Below are positions 14,534 to 21,479 of a stretch of 21,479 nucleotides of DNA, in pieces. The stretch's first letter is position 1, and every line of letters starts with the position of its first letter. The stretch covers positions 1 to 21,479 of the forward strand of contig JAQIBW010000319.1 of NCBI GenBank assembly GCA_027858865.1, given 5' to 3'. The notes beneath the pieces were generated by a model that was not told the origin of the DNA, made no database searches, and worked only from the letters and a program-made list of their open reading frames with translations. The position numbers were made by a program, and so were the translations under genes. This DNA comes from Sulfurimonas sp. GTDB lineage: Bacteria; Campylobacterota; Campylobacteria; Campylobacterales; Sulfurimonadaceae.

Positions 14534-14764
14534 TTATGCCTCCACTTTACGTACATTTGAAATATCTATAGGCATCTCTTTATTGATATGTCCGCCTTTA
14601 GTATTATCTTCTGTTGGTTTGATAGCTTTCTTAGCAACTTTACAACCCTCAACAATTACCTTATTATTCTTAGGCATTACTTCAAGTACAGTAGCTTTAG
14701 TTCCACGATCATCACCAGCGATAATTTCTACAGTATCGCCTTTTTTGAAATTAAATTTTGCCAT
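14534..14764 (-). CDS. rplX: 50S ribosomal protein L24
   Basis: This 76-residue protein begins with the KOW motif (FKKGDTVEIIAGDDRGTKATVLEVMPKNNKVIVEGCKVAKKAIKP). L24 is an assembly initiator that binds the 5' part of 23S rRNA. It is shorter than E. coli L24 (104) because the C-terminal extension ends at VRKVEA, a length typical for this phylum. Its start shares one base with the rplN stop codon. Confidence 0.96.
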   Translation of the reverse strand: MAKFNFKKGDTVEIIAGDDRGTKATVLEVMPKNNKVIVEGCKVAKKAIKPTEDNTKGGHINKEMPIDISNVRKVEA

Positions 14765-15132
14765 TAAACAACCTCCGGTGCAAGAGATACTATTTTCATA
14801 AATCCAGCATAACGAACTTCACGACCAACAGGTCCGAAGATACGAGTACCAATTGGCTCTCTCTTGTCATCAAGTATAACTGCTGCATTGTCATCAAAAC
14901 GGATAAGAGAACCGTTTTCACGGTGAACCTCTTTAGCAGTTCTTACAATAACAGCTTTTACAACTTTACCTTTTTTAACTTTAGCAGTTGGAGTCGCTTT
15001 TTTAACAGAAGCAACGATAACGTCACCTACTGATGCATAACGACGCTTAGAACCACCAAGTACCTTAATACACATAATCTCTTTTGCACCTGTATTATCA
15101 GCTACAACTAAACGAGTAAAACCTTGGATCAT
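14764..15132 (-). CDS. rplN: 50S ribosomal protein L14
   Basis: This 122-residue protein has the standard L14 length and sequence: MIQGFTRLVVADNTGAKEIMCIKVLGG at the start, VGDVIVASVKKATPTAKVKKGKVVKAVIVRTAKE in the middle, and ARIFGPVxRE-type GTRIFGPVGREVRYAGFMKIVSLAPEVV at the end. L14 is at the subunit interface (bridges B5 and B8). It shares single bases with the flanking genes, rpsQ upstream and rplX downstream, so the three are translationally linked. Confidence 0.97.
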   Translation of the reverse strand: MIQGFTRLVVADNTGAKEIMCIKVLGGSKRRYASVGDVIVASVKKATPTAKVKKGKVVKAVIVRTAKEVHRENGSLIRFDDNAAVILDDKREPIGTRIFGPVGREVRYAGFMKIVSLAPEVV

Positions 15133-15380
15133 TACTTAGCTCCTGATACTACTGTTTTAAGTCTAAAAGATTTAGTCTTAGAAAGTGGACGACATTCGAT
15201 TGCAATAATCTCATCGCCAACTTTTACTTCATTACGCTCATCATGTACTAAGTACTTTTTGAAACGTTTTACAACTTTGTGGTAACGAGGATGCATTACA
15301 CGACGCTCAACAACGATAGATACCGTTTTTTCGCCTGCAATAGTAACTACTTTACCTTGAATTTCACGCTTATGTGTCAT
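15132..15380 (-). CDS. rpsQ: 30S ribosomal protein S17
   Basis: This 82-residue OB-fold protein starts MTHKREIQGKVV and contains GEKTVSIVVERRVMHPRYHKVVKRFKKYLVHDE, the S17 signature region. It is an early binder of the 16S 5' domain. The open frame runs upstream to 15458, but that part overlaps rpmC and has no family similarity, so the ATG at 15380 is chosen. It lies 10 bp behind the rpmC stop. The ribosome-binding site is weak. Confidence 0.95.
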   Translation of the reverse strand: MTHKREIQGKVVTIAGEKTVSIVVERRVMHPRYHKVVKRFKKYLVHDERNEVKVGDEIIAIECRPLSKTKSFRLKTVVSGAK

Positions 15381-15390
15381 TGCCAAGCCC

Positions 15391-15579
15391 CTAGTTTGCC
15401 ACTGCAGTAAGTGCAGTGTTGATTTTAGCAATGTCTTTTTTAGCGATACGAAGTTCACTAGTATTATTTAATTGCATCATCTTTTGTTTTATTTTCAAAG
15501 TAAACAGTTCTGTTTTCTTCTCTTTCAGCATAGCATTAAGCTCTGCTGAATTTTTATCTGCTAAATCAGAATATTTCAT
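15391..15579 (-). CDS. rpmC: 50S ribosomal protein L29
   Basis: The 62-residue two-helix protein has the L29 pattern: LADKNSAELNAMLKEKKTELFTLKIKQKMMQLNNTSELRIAKKDIAKINTAL. L29 sits at the polypeptide tunnel exit next to L23 and takes part in the docking site for nascent-chain factors. Its start lies inside the 3' end of rplP, a 14-bp overlap, one of the larger overlaps of the cluster. Confidence 0.95.
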   Translation of the reverse strand: MKYSDLADKNSAELNAMLKEKKTELFTLKIKQKMMQLNNTSELRIAKKDIAKINTALTAVAN

Positions 15580-15991
15580 TGCTCATCTCCGCAGTAATTA
15601 TTTTAGTTTTGAATGGTAACTTGTGCATTGCAAGAGTTAACGCTTCACGAGCGATATCATGCGGAACACCAGCCATTTCAAAAATTATACGACCAGGTTT
15701 AATGTTCATAACCCACTGGTCAACTGAACCCTTACCTTTACCCATACGAGTTTCAAGAGGCTTAGCAGTTAACGGTTTAGCAGGGAATACACGAATCCAA
15801 ATCTTACCATTTCTTTTGATGTGACGAGTAGCTGAAATACGAGCTGCTTCAATCTGACGTGAGTTAATACGACCTGCTTCAACCGCTTTAAATGCGATAT
15901 CACCAAATGCTAATGTATAACCAGAACGAGCGTAACCACGGTTACGACCTTTCATTACTTTACGATATTTTGTTCTTTTTGGCATTAACAT
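15566..15991 (-). CDS. rplP: 50S ribosomal protein L16
   Basis: This 141-residue protein begins MLMPKRTKYRKVMKGRNRG and contains the conserved KPLETRMGKGKGSVDQWV loop that reaches toward the peptidyl-transferase centre, where the Arg of RMGKGKG corresponds to the residue hydroxylated in E. coli. L16 helps place A-site tRNA. It follows rpsC with a 2-bp gap and overlaps rpmC by 14 bp. The family's short MLxPKRTKxRK start fixes the initiation codon. Confidence 0.97.
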   Translation of the reverse strand: MLMPKRTKYRKVMKGRNRGYARSGYTLAFGDIAFKAVEAGRINSRQIEAARISATRHIKRNGKIWIRVFPAKPLTAKPLETRMGKGKGSVDQWVMNIKPGRIIFEMAGVPHDIAREALTLAMHKLPFKTKIITAEMSNEIF

Positions 15992-15993
15992 AA

Positions 15994-16695
15994 TTAATCA
16001 GCCTTTCTCGGAGCACGTTTTCTTGGGCGCTCGTTTTTCTCATCTTTTACTTCTGCAGGGATACCTTTAGTAAGTACCTCACCTTTGAAGATCCACACTT
16101 TAACACCGATAATACCGTATGTAGTATGAGCTTCTGCAAAACCATAATCGATTTTTGCACGAAGTGTATGTAAAGGAACACGTCCCTCTAAATACCACTC
16201 AGTACGAGCCATTTCAGCTCCACCAAGACGACCTGCAACTGCAACTTTAATACCTTTAGCGCCAGAACGTTGTGCACCTTGCATAACTTTCTTCATAGCA
16301 CGTCTAAAAGCAACACGACGTTCTAACTGAGTAGCTACATTCTCAGCAACAAGTTGTGCTGAAGTTTGAGCTTTTTTCTCTTCTTTGATATTAACAGAAA
16401 CTGTTTTACCAATTAATTTTTGAAGTGAAGTCTTAAGTTTTTCAATGTCCGCGCCTTTTTTACCAATAATGATACCAGGGCGAGCTGCAACGATAGTTAC
16501 ACGAAGTCTCTTAATTGTTCTTTCTATAATGATGTTTGCAACACCAGCATAGTAAAGCTCTTTTTTCAAAAATGTACGAATCTTGTGATCTTCACCTAAA
16601 CAAGCCGGAGCTGTTTTAAAATTAGGGAACCAACGGCTCTCCCAATTACGGTTGATACCAAGACGTAAACCAATAGGATTAACTTTTTGACCCAT
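15994..16695 (-). CDS. rpsC: 30S ribosomal protein S3
   Basis: This 233-residue protein starts MGQKVNPIGLRLGINRNWESRWF and carries a type II KH domain with the RPGIIIGKKGADIEKLK signature, then the S3 C-terminal domain (GRLGGAEMARTEWYLEGRVPLHTLRAKIDYGFAEAHTTYGIIGVKVWIFKGE). S3 lines the mRNA entry channel with S4 and S5. The lysine- and arginine-rich tail ends RPRKRAPRKAD. One base separates it from rplV. Confidence 0.97.
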   Translation of the reverse strand: MGQKVNPIGLRLGINRNWESRWFPNFKTAPACLGEDHKIRTFLKKELYYAGVANIIIERTIKRLRVTIVAARPGIIIGKKGADIEKLKTSLQKLIGKTVSVNIKEEKKAQTSAQLVAENVATQLERRVAFRRAMKKVMQGAQRSGAKGIKVAVAGRLGGAEMARTEWYLEGRVPLHTLRAKIDYGFAEAHTTYGIIGVKVWIFKGEVLTKGIPAEVKDEKNERPRKRAPRKAD

Positions 16696-16696
16696 A

Positions 16697-17014
16697 TTAT
16701 TTACCCTCCACTTCTACTAAGATATGTGCTGTTGGTTTTCTAATACCTGAAGCCATACCACGAGCACGTGGACGGAAACGTTTAAGTACAGGACCATTGT
16801 CAACACGACATGATTTAACAATACAATCTTCAGCTTCCATACCACTATTAGCAACTGCAGATGCAAGTACTTTAGAGATAATTTTAGCTGCCTTATTAGG
16901 AGTAAATTCTAAAGATGCTAATGCAAGTTCTGCATTCATACCTTGAACTTCTCTTGCTATAAGACGAGATTTAATTGGTGATACACGGATAAACTTTAAT
17001 AATGCTCTAGCCAT
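16697..17014 (-). CDS. rplV: 50S ribosomal protein L22
   Basis: The 105-residue protein shows the L22 fold: IRVSPIKSRLIAREVQGMNAELALASLEFTPNKAAKIISKVLASAVANS, followed by the long beta-hairpin (RPRARGMASGIRKPTAHILVEVE) whose tip lines the nascent-peptide tunnel with L4. That hairpin is where macrolide-resistance changes occur in other bacteria; nothing here looks altered. It lies between rpsS (3-bp gap) and rpsC (1-bp gap). Confidence 0.96.
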   Translation of the reverse strand: MARALLKFIRVSPIKSRLIAREVQGMNAELALASLEFTPNKAAKIISKVLASAVANSGMEAEDCIVKSCRVDNGPVLKRFRPRARGMASGIRKPTAHILVEVEGK

Positions 17015-17017
17015 GAC

Positions 17018-17293
17018 CTACCCCTTCTTCTGAACTGAGCCCTTATGGCCCTTAAATGTACGAGTTGGTGCGAATTCACCAAGTTTATAACCAATATGGT
17101 TCTCTGAAATGTGAACAGGAACGAATTGACGTCCGTTGTGAACATTTAATGTAAAACCAACCATTGCAGGTATAACCATTGATCTTCTTGACCAAGTTTT
17201 AATAGGTTTTTTGTTGCCTTCAGCCTTAGCTGTTTCAACTTTTTTCATTAAATGGTCATCAACAAATGGACCTTTTTTTACTGAACGAGCCAT
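17018..17293 (-). CDS. rpsS: 30S ribosomal protein S19
   Basis: This 91-residue protein starts MARSVKKGPFVDDHLMKKVE and includes the S19 signature (KTWSRRSMVIPAMVGFTLNVHNGRQFVPVHI, then GHKLGEF-like GYKLGEFAPTRTFKGH). With S13 it forms the head of the 30S and bridge B1a. Length matches the family norm of about 92. Its first codon shares one base with the rplB stop codon. Confidence 0.97.
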   Translation of the reverse strand: MARSVKKGPFVDDHLMKKVETAKAEGNKKPIKTWSRRSMVIPAMVGFTLNVHNGRQFVPVHISENHIGYKLGEFAPTRTFKGHKGSVQKKG

Positions 17294-18138
17294 TAGCCTA
17301 CCCTTTTTGCATTTGGTTTACGGCGAGTAATAATAAGTTTATCACTAGCTTTCTTGCGACGAGTTTTAGCACCCTTCGTTGGTTTACCCCATGGAGTAAC
17401 TGGGTGACGACCTGAGTTCGTTTTACCTTCACCACCACCATGCGGGTGATCAATTGGATTCATTGCTGAACCACGAGTCTGAGGACGAATACCTAAGTGA
17501 CGTTGACGACCAGCTTTAGCGATAACAATGTTACCAAACTCTTCGTTACCAACTGAACCAATAGTAGCAAGACATTCGCCTAATACTAAACGCATTTCAG
17601 ATGAAGGCATACGAAGTGAAACGTACTTACCATCACGACCCATAATCTGAGCAGAAGTTCCAGCAGCACGACACATTTGTCCGCCCTTACCAGTTTTAAG
17701 CTCGATATTATGAATTAATGTACCCACTGGGATATTTTTTAATTTCATTGTGTTACCAGGTTTAATATCTAAACCAGCATCAGCAGTAGAAACAGTATCA
17801 CCAACAATCAAACCTTTTGGTTGAAGAATATATCTCTTCTCACCATCAGCATAAGATATAAGTGCGATACGACAGTTACGGTACGGATCATACTCAATAG
17901 CGCTTACAGTAGCTGGAATATCAAATTTATTTCTTTTGAAATCAACGATACGGTAAAGCTTCTTAGCACCAGCTTGACGGTGACGAGATGTAATACGACC
18001 ATTATTGTTACGACCTGCATGAGCAGGTAATTTAACTAGTAATGAACGAACACTTGCTTTTGCAGTAATGTCAGACGAATCAACATTAGTGTAAAAACGA
18101 CGAGATGGAGTTATCGGTCTATAAGTTTTAATTGCCAT
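17293..18138 (-). CDS. rplB: 50S ribosomal protein L2
   Basis: This 281-residue protein, slightly longer than E. coli L2 (273), has KTYRPITPSRRFY at the start, the RNA-binding domain (GRNNNGRITSRHRQAGAKKLYR), and the C-terminal signature MNPIDHPHGGGEGKTNSGRHPVTPWGKPTKG with the conserved His close to the peptidyl-transferase centre. L2 is needed for subunit association and peptide-bond formation. It is flanked by rplW (1-bp gap) and rpsS (1-bp overlap). Confidence 0.98.
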   Translation of the reverse strand: MAIKTYRPITPSRRFYTNVDSSDITAKASVRSLLVKLPAHAGRNNNGRITSRHRQAGAKKLYRIVDFKRNKFDIPATVSAIEYDPYRNCRIALISYADGEKRYILQPKGLIVGDTVSTADAGLDIKPGNTMKLKNIPVGTLIHNIELKTGKGGQMCRAAGTSAQIMGRDGKYVSLRMPSSEMRLVLGECLATIGSVGNEEFGNIVIAKAGRQRHLGIRPQTRGSAMNPIDHPHGGGEGKTNSGRHPVTPWGKPTKGAKTRRKKASDKLIITRRKPNAKRVG

Positions 18139-18139
18139 C

Positions 18140-18421
18140 TTATACCGCCAAACTTTCTATTTGTGCACCCTCTGGTAACTTAACATAAAACTTTTTGAAG
18201 TTATTTTGTTTACCAGCAACACCACGGAAACGTTTTGTTTTTCCGCTTTGATTAAGTGAGTTAATTTTACTTGGAATAATTCCAAAATACTCACGAAATA
18301 CCTCTTTAAGACCTGTTTTAGACATACGTGTAGAAGTTTGTACAACAATAACGTTGTCTTCTTGCATACCTAAAGTCTTTTCTGTATAAAGTATAGATTT
18401 AATATCTGTAATATCTGCCAT
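18140..18421 (-). CDS. rplW: 50S ribosomal protein L23
   Basis: This 93-residue protein matches L23: ITDIKSILYTEKTLGMQEDNVIVVQTSTRMSKTGLKEVFREYFG, then VNSLNxxGKxKRFRG-type KINSLNQSGKTKRFRGVAGKQNNFKKFYVKLPEGAQI. L23 is at the tunnel exit and is the docking site for trigger factor and SRP. The N terminus is more acidic and less conserved than in E. coli. Its start shares one base with the rplD stop codon. Confidence 0.95.
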   Translation of the reverse strand: MADITDIKSILYTEKTLGMQEDNVIVVQTSTRMSKTGLKEVFREYFGIIPSKINSLNQSGKTKRFRGVAGKQNNFKKFYVKLPEGAQIESLAV

Positions 18422-19035
18422 TATTTAGCCTCACCTACAAGATTTTCCCATACCGCTTTCTCGATCACAATAGAACGATAATTCGCAGCTAAATAAGCAT
18501 TTAATTCATTTGATTCAATTACATAAGTACTTGAAAGATTATCAAACGCTAAAAAAGTATTTTCATCTAAAAGAGATTTTACTATTAGTACATCTCTTTG
18601 GTTTAGTGCTTTAAACATTGCGTTTGCATCTTTAGTTTTACCAGATGCGATTTCAATGCTGTCAACGATGAAAAGACTACCGTTTTGTGCATGCTCGTTA
18701 AGAGCAAAGTTAAGAGCAAGTTTCTTTTGCTTCTTATTAACTTTAAGGTCATAATTACGATTGTTCTTAGAACCAAATGCTTTACCACCACCCACAAAGA
18801 TAGGAGAACGACGTGAACCAGCACGAGCGCGACCGCCACCTTTTTGAGCCCATGGTTTCTTACCACCACCTCTAACTTCACTTCTACCTTTTGTAGTAGC
18901 AGTGTTTGCACGTTGTGCAGCCTGAGCTGACTTAACATACAAGTACAAGTTGTGAGGGTTAATACCAGAAAAACTCTCTGGTAATGCTAACTCAGATGCT
19001 TTTTCCATTTTATTATTTAAAACGATTGCACTCAT
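18421..19035 (-). CDS. rplD: 50S ribosomal protein L4
   Basis: This 204-residue protein has the L4 tunnel loop (ATTKGRSEVRGGGKKPWAQKGGGRARAGSRRSPIFVGGGKAFG) and the globular domain around it. In E. coli L4 also represses the S10 operon by binding its leader; whether that occurs here is unknown, but a leader hairpin is present upstream of rpsJ. It overlaps rplC and rplW by one base each. Confidence 0.96.
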   Translation of the reverse strand: MSAIVLNNKMEKASELALPESFSGINPHNLYLYVKSAQAAQRANTATTKGRSEVRGGGKKPWAQKGGGRARAGSRRSPIFVGGGKAFGSKNNRNYDLKVNKKQKKLALNFALNEHAQNGSLFIVDSIEIASGKTKDANAMFKALNQRDVLIVKSLLDENTFLAFDNLSSTYVIESNELNAYLAANYRSIVIEKAVWENLVGEAK

Positions 19036-19610
19036 TATTTAGCTACCTTTACACGACCTAGAGCACCGTTTGGACCACTAACTGAACCAGACACCGCAAT
19101 GATGTTATTTTCAGCGTCGAAAGAAACGATCTCATTCTTAACACTGTTTTGTGTATTTCCGTAATGTCCTGGCATTTTCTTACCTTTCATTACACGACCT
19201 GGCCACTCTGCATTACCGATTGAACCTGTTCTACGACCCATTCTATGACCGTGAGATGCAGGACCACCACCGAAATTCCAACGTTTCATTGCTCCAGCAA
19301 AACCGCGACCTTTAGTGATGAAAGAAGATTTTAAAACTTTAGCTTCTGCTAAAGGTGTTAAATCTAAATCACCAGCTTCAGTGTTAGCTACTTCTAAAGT
19401 AACTAGACGGTTAAACTCAGATGAAAGGCTATATTTCTTTTGCTGACCTTCAATTGACTTATTCATTTTTTTACCGCTGTTGTAAGCAACAATTGCGATA
19501 CCTTCATTAACTTCACATACTTTTTGGTCTAAAACTCTTAAAAGAGTAACAGCCTGACTTGGTACTGTGATTGTTCGGCTCATACCGATTTTTTCAACAA
19601 TATATTCCAC
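19035..19610 (-). CDS. rplC: 50S ribosomal protein L3
   Basis: This 191-residue protein starts MEYIVEKIGMSRTI and has the extended loop reaching the peptidyl-transferase centre (FITKGRGFAGAMKRWNFGGGPASHGHRMGRRTGSIGNAEWPGRVMKGKKMPGHYGN). It is an assembly initiator for 23S rRNA. It is shorter than E. coli L3 (209). The Gln methylated by PrmB in E. coli lies in the loop region; the equivalent cannot be fixed without alignment. It follows rpsJ with a 9-bp gap holding AGGAG. Confidence 0.96.
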   Translation of the reverse strand: MEYIVEKIGMSRTITVPSQAVTLLRVLDQKVCEVNEGIAIVAYNSGKKMNKSIEGQQKKYSLSSEFNRLVTLEVANTEAGDLDLTPLAEAKVLKSSFITKGRGFAGAMKRWNFGGGPASHGHRMGRRTGSIGNAEWPGRVMKGKKMPGHYGNTQNSVKNEIVSFDAENNIIAVSGSVSGPNGALGRVKVAK

Positions 19611-19619
19611 GATGGCTCC

Positions 19620-19931
19620 TTACTTATCCATAGAGCGAACTTCAACGTCCACTTCCGGTGCAAGATCAAGCTTCATTAAAGAATCTACTGTTTCTGGCGT
19701 AGCAGAAACGATATCAATAACTCTAGCGTGCATACGGATTTCAAACTGTTCACGAGCTTTTTTGTTAACGTGAACTGATTTCAATACTGTATATTTACGA
19801 ATCTTTGTTGGTAAAGGGATCGGACCACGAATTGCGGCACCTGTACGCTTTACAGCCTCAACTATTGATGCTACTGATCTATCTAATACACGATGATCGT
19901 ATGCTTTCAATTTTAAACGAATTTTTTCCAT
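19620..19931 (-). CDS. rpsJ: 30S ribosomal protein S10
   Basis: This 103-residue protein is the first gene of the S10 operon. It starts MEKIRLKLKAYDHRVLDRS and contains GPIPLPTKIRKYTVLKSVHVNKKAREQFEIRMHARVIDI, the S10 signature that includes the loop toward the 16S head and, in other bacteria, the NusB-binding face used in antitermination. AAGGA at 19941-19937 lies five bases before the ATG. Upstream come a leader hairpin and a promoter. Confidence 0.98.
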   Translation of the reverse strand: MEKIRLKLKAYDHRVLDRSVASIVEAVKRTGAAIRGPIPLPTKIRKYTVLKSVHVNKKAREQFEIRMHARVIDIVSATPETVDSLMKLDLAPEVDVEVRSMDK

Positions 19932-19952
19932 GTTTTTCCTTCTAAAGAACTC

Positions 19953-19969
19953 GTTAGGTCTCGCCTAAC
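19953..19969 (-). promoter_or_regulatory. Leader hairpin of the S10 operon mRNA
   Basis: A perfect 6-bp inverted repeat (GTTAGG / CCTAAC, 5-base loop) lies in the untranslated leader between the predicted start of transcription (near 19980) and the rpsJ ribosome-binding site. No U-tract follows, so it is not a terminator. The whole leader is only about 50 bases, far shorter than the E. coli S10 leader that binds L4. A regulatory role is possible but unproven. Confidence 0.4.
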
Positions 19970-19986
19970 TATATTAAGGGAGTGGA

Positions 19987-20015
19987 ATTGTACCAAAACA
20001 AAAGTCTATATCCAA
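19987..20015 (-). promoter_or_regulatory. rpsJp: Promoter of the S10-spc operon
   Basis: On the minus strand TTGGAT (20015-20010) and TACAAT (19992-19987) are separated by exactly 17 bases. A G-G pair precedes the -10 box. Transcription would start near 19980, about 50 bases upstream of rpsJ. This is the only good promoter seen ahead of the 23-gene minus-strand run. Confidence 0.65.
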
Positions 20016-20054
20016 GGCTTTAGGGGGGTAAAAAGTGAAATTCCTTAAAATTTA

Positions 20055-20082
20055 TTTCCTTTAAGTAAGGAAATGATAAAAT
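20055..20082 (+). promoter_or_regulatory. Inverted repeat and -10 box before the ATPase gene
   Basis: A perfect 7-bp inverted repeat (TTTCCTT 20055-20061, AAGGAAA 20067-20073, 5-base loop) is followed by TAAAAT at 20077-20082. If that is the -10 box, transcription starts at or next to the ATG at 20089, giving a leaderless mRNA; AAGGAA is too far (16 bases) for a normal ribosome-binding site. The repeat would then lie between the -35 and -10 regions and could be an operator. Confidence 0.35.
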
Positions 20083-20088
20083 TACATT

Positions 20089-21153
20089 ATGGAAATATTA
20101 CTACAAGAACTATATAAAACTGATATACATTTAGATAAATTTCACTTTAGAAAAGTCTATTTGAAAGATGAAAGTTATCAAATCAATGGAATAACTCAAA
20201 GCGGAAAGTCCAAATTAGTTAAAAATTATCTTCTTGGTCTAAAAAAAAATACATATCTATATATAGACTGCAATGATATTAGAATAAATATACAAGAGTT
20301 AAACAATAGTCTAACTAAATTTTGTAATCTTAACAAAATAGATACATTAGTTTTAGATAACTACATGCAAGAGATTAAGATAGCCAATGTTTCTCAGCTA
20401 ATCCTATGTTGTGAAACTACTCTAAACATAGATTATCTAACCACACTGCAACTTTATCCACTTGATTATGAAGAATTTTTAGCTTATGAGCATAAGTATG
20501 ACTCAACTGCACTAAATGACTTCTTTCAGCTTGGTGGCTTTCCATCCATGCATAAGGTTCTTAGTGATGAAAGAAATATCTATATTCAAAGGACACTCAA
20601 ATACGCTTTACAGAGTATGGAGTTTGACATATTGGTGTTTTGTGCAAAGATGATGGCTCAGAAAATATCTCCATATTCTATATATGAGCGTTTAAAGCAG
20701 ACAACAAAAATATCAAAAGACAAACTATATAAATCATATGAGAGTCTATGTAGTAAGAACTATATACATCTACTAGAAAAAACCAATCATCCTAAGGCTA
20801 CAAAAAAGATATACCTCTGTGATATATCACTAAAATCAGCACTTAGTCTTGATAAACACTTTGGTAGACTCTTTGAAAATATGGTTTATCTGGAACTTTT
20901 AAAATCAGGGACTAAATGCTTTTATTATGATGGTATTGATTTTTATATTCCAGAGAAAGATGAAGTGATACTATGTAAGCCCTTTGCAGATGAAAGAACC
21001 CTCTTTAAAAAGATGGAGTCTATAGAAGCCTTTATTTTTAGTTATGGTATAAAAAAAGTTACAGCAATTACAATGAATAGAGAAGGTAGTGTAAGTCATC
21101 CTTTTTCAAGGGTTGAGATGCTACCATTCGATATATGGGCAATAGGAGATTAG
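20089..21153 (+). CDS. AAA_14/DUF4143-like ATPase
   Basis: This 354-residue protein has a Walker A motif (GITQSGKS, 34-41) and a Walker B-like strand (IDTLVLDN, Asp90). It then shows the AAA_14 pattern (LQLYPLDYEEFLAYE followed by FFQLGGFPSM, about 120-154) and a helical region that looks like a winged helix. The C-terminal half starts with FGRLFENMVYLELLKSG, as in DUF4143. In DUF4143 proteins this part resembles a nuclease fold with EVDF; here the equivalent reads GIDFYIPEKDEVILCKPF, so the nuclease-like residues may be changed. These ATPases are widespread and mostly uncharacterised. The gene is divergent from the ribosomal operon and directly joined to rnhB. Confidence 0.78.
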   Translation: MEILLQELYKTDIHLDKFHFRKVYLKDESYQINGITQSGKSKLVKNYLLGLKKNTYLYIDCNDIRINIQELNNSLTKFCNLNKIDTLVLDNYMQEIKIANVSQLILCCETTLNIDYLTTLQLYPLDYEEFLAYEHKYDSTALNDFFQLGGFPSMHKVLSDERNIYIQRTLKYALQSMEFDILVFCAKMMAQKISPYSIYERLKQTTKISKDKLYKSYESLCSKNYIHLLEKTNHPKATKKIYLCDISLKSALSLDKHFGRLFENMVYLELLKSGTKCFYYDGIDFYIPEKDEVILCKPFADERTLFKKMESIEAFIFSYGIKKVTAITMNREGSVSHPFSRVEMLPFDIWAIGD

Positions 21154-21479
21154 ATGTTATGTGGGATAGATGAAGCGGGACGTGGACCGATTGCGGGAGA
21201 TTTAGTAATGGCTGGATGCATACTAAACTCTCAGATAGATGGTTTAGATGATTCTAAAAAACTTACTGAGAGAAAAAGAGAGGCTCTTTATGAGTTGATA
21301 ATTAAAGACTCTGATTATCATATAGTAAAAGTCTCTCCTGCGTCAATAGATGCTGATGGACTATCACTTTGCATCAAACGGGGACTTGAAGAGATCATGG
21401 CGAACTTAGAATGCGAAGAGTATCTATTTGACGGAAACTCTAACTTTGGGGTAGTTGGACTTCCTACTATGATAAAAGC
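21154..21479 (+). CDS. rnhB: Ribonuclease HII, 5' part (runs off window)
   Basis: The enzyme nicks RNA-DNA hybrids and single ribonucleotides embedded in DNA. The first 108 residues are present: MLCGIDEAGRGPIAG supplies the catalytic Asp6-Glu7 pair and the RGP element, LDDSKKLTERKREALY is the usual RNase HII stretch, and the third acidic residue is Asp93 in YLFDGN. The fourth catalytic Asp and the C-terminal half lie past the window edge. The ATG directly follows the ATPase stop codon, with AGGAG at 21144-21148, so the two genes are one transcription unit. Confidence 0.95.
   Translation, partial: MLCGIDEAGRGPIAGDLVMAGCILNSQIDGLDDSKKLTERKREALYELIIKDSDYHIVKVSPASIDADGLSLCIKRGLEEIMANLECEEYLFDGNSNFGVVGLPTMIK

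Noticed and set aside
15381..15458. N-terminal extension of S17
   Set aside because: The added residues overlap rpmC in another frame and do not match S17, whose family start is MTHKREIQGK at 15380.
18603..18938. 111-codon frame antiparallel-frame-shifted inside rplD
   Set aside because: It is a shadow of L4 in another frame with a low-complexity Leu/Val-rich product. Similar shadows inside rplO, rplW, rplX, rplN, rplP, rplB and the MCE gene were also discarded.
1..21479. CRISPR arrays, tRNA or rRNA genes, prophage or insertion-sequence genes
   Set aside because: No regularly spaced direct repeats, no cloverleaf-like T-arm/anticodon pattern, and no transposase or integrase frame were found on reading both strands.

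Overview
The window looks like a chromosomal segment from a Campylobacterota bacterium, most likely a Sulfurimonas-like member of the Sulfurimonadaceae/Helicobacteraceae group. The support is AT-rich sequence, an S10-spc ribosomal cluster that lacks rpmD (L30) and continues secY-map-infA, a MagIII-type DNA glycosylase, and an MCE transport operon in permease/ATPase-like/MCE/lipoprotein order. The genus is inferred from gene content and protein style, not from a search.

Left part (1-9233), mostly on the + strand. It opens with a dispersed-repeat-like palindromic unit (61-132). Then come an unidentified exported protein, a CvfB-type S1/winged-helix RNA-binding protein with a small basic partner, and a stand-alone trpB without trpA. 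Convergent to trpB is a minus-strand pair: an MFS transporter and a MagIII-like DNA glycosylase. Divergent from that pair is a four-gene lipid-transport operon: MlaE-type permease, a degenerate ABC-ATPase-like protein, MlaD-type MCE protein and a lipoprotein. A possible 35-codon small ORF, an AroQ/PchB-like chorismate mutase and a periplasmic two-domain rhodanese without catalytic cysteines follow. A palindromic, probably bidirectional terminator (9244-9298) separates this part from the ribosomal genes.

Right part (9293-19931), all on the minus strand. In transcription order it reads rpsJ-rplC-rplD-rplW-rplB-rpsS-rplV-rpsC-rplP-rpmC-rpsQ-rplN-rplX-rplE-rpsN-rpsH-rplF-rplR-rpsE-rplO-secY-map-infA. 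Genes are packed with overlaps or gaps of a few bases; the exception is a 73-bp rpsN-rpsH gap that holds an inverted repeat. A good promoter and a leader hairpin lie upstream of rpsJ. The unit supplies ribosomal proteins, the Sec translocon channel, N-terminal methionine removal and IF-1. rpmJ, rpsM, rpsK, rpsD, rpoA and rplQ do not follow infA here.

Right edge (20089-21479), + strand: a divergent AAA_14/DUF4143-like ATPase, then the 5' part of rnhB (RNase HII), which runs off the window.

The most unusual item is the ABC-ATPase-like gene in the lipid-transport operon. It has no Walker A motif, its signature and Walker B positions are altered, and its best-supported start is a rare ATT codon. 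No CRISPR array, phage gene, insertion sequence, rRNA or tRNA gene was seen.
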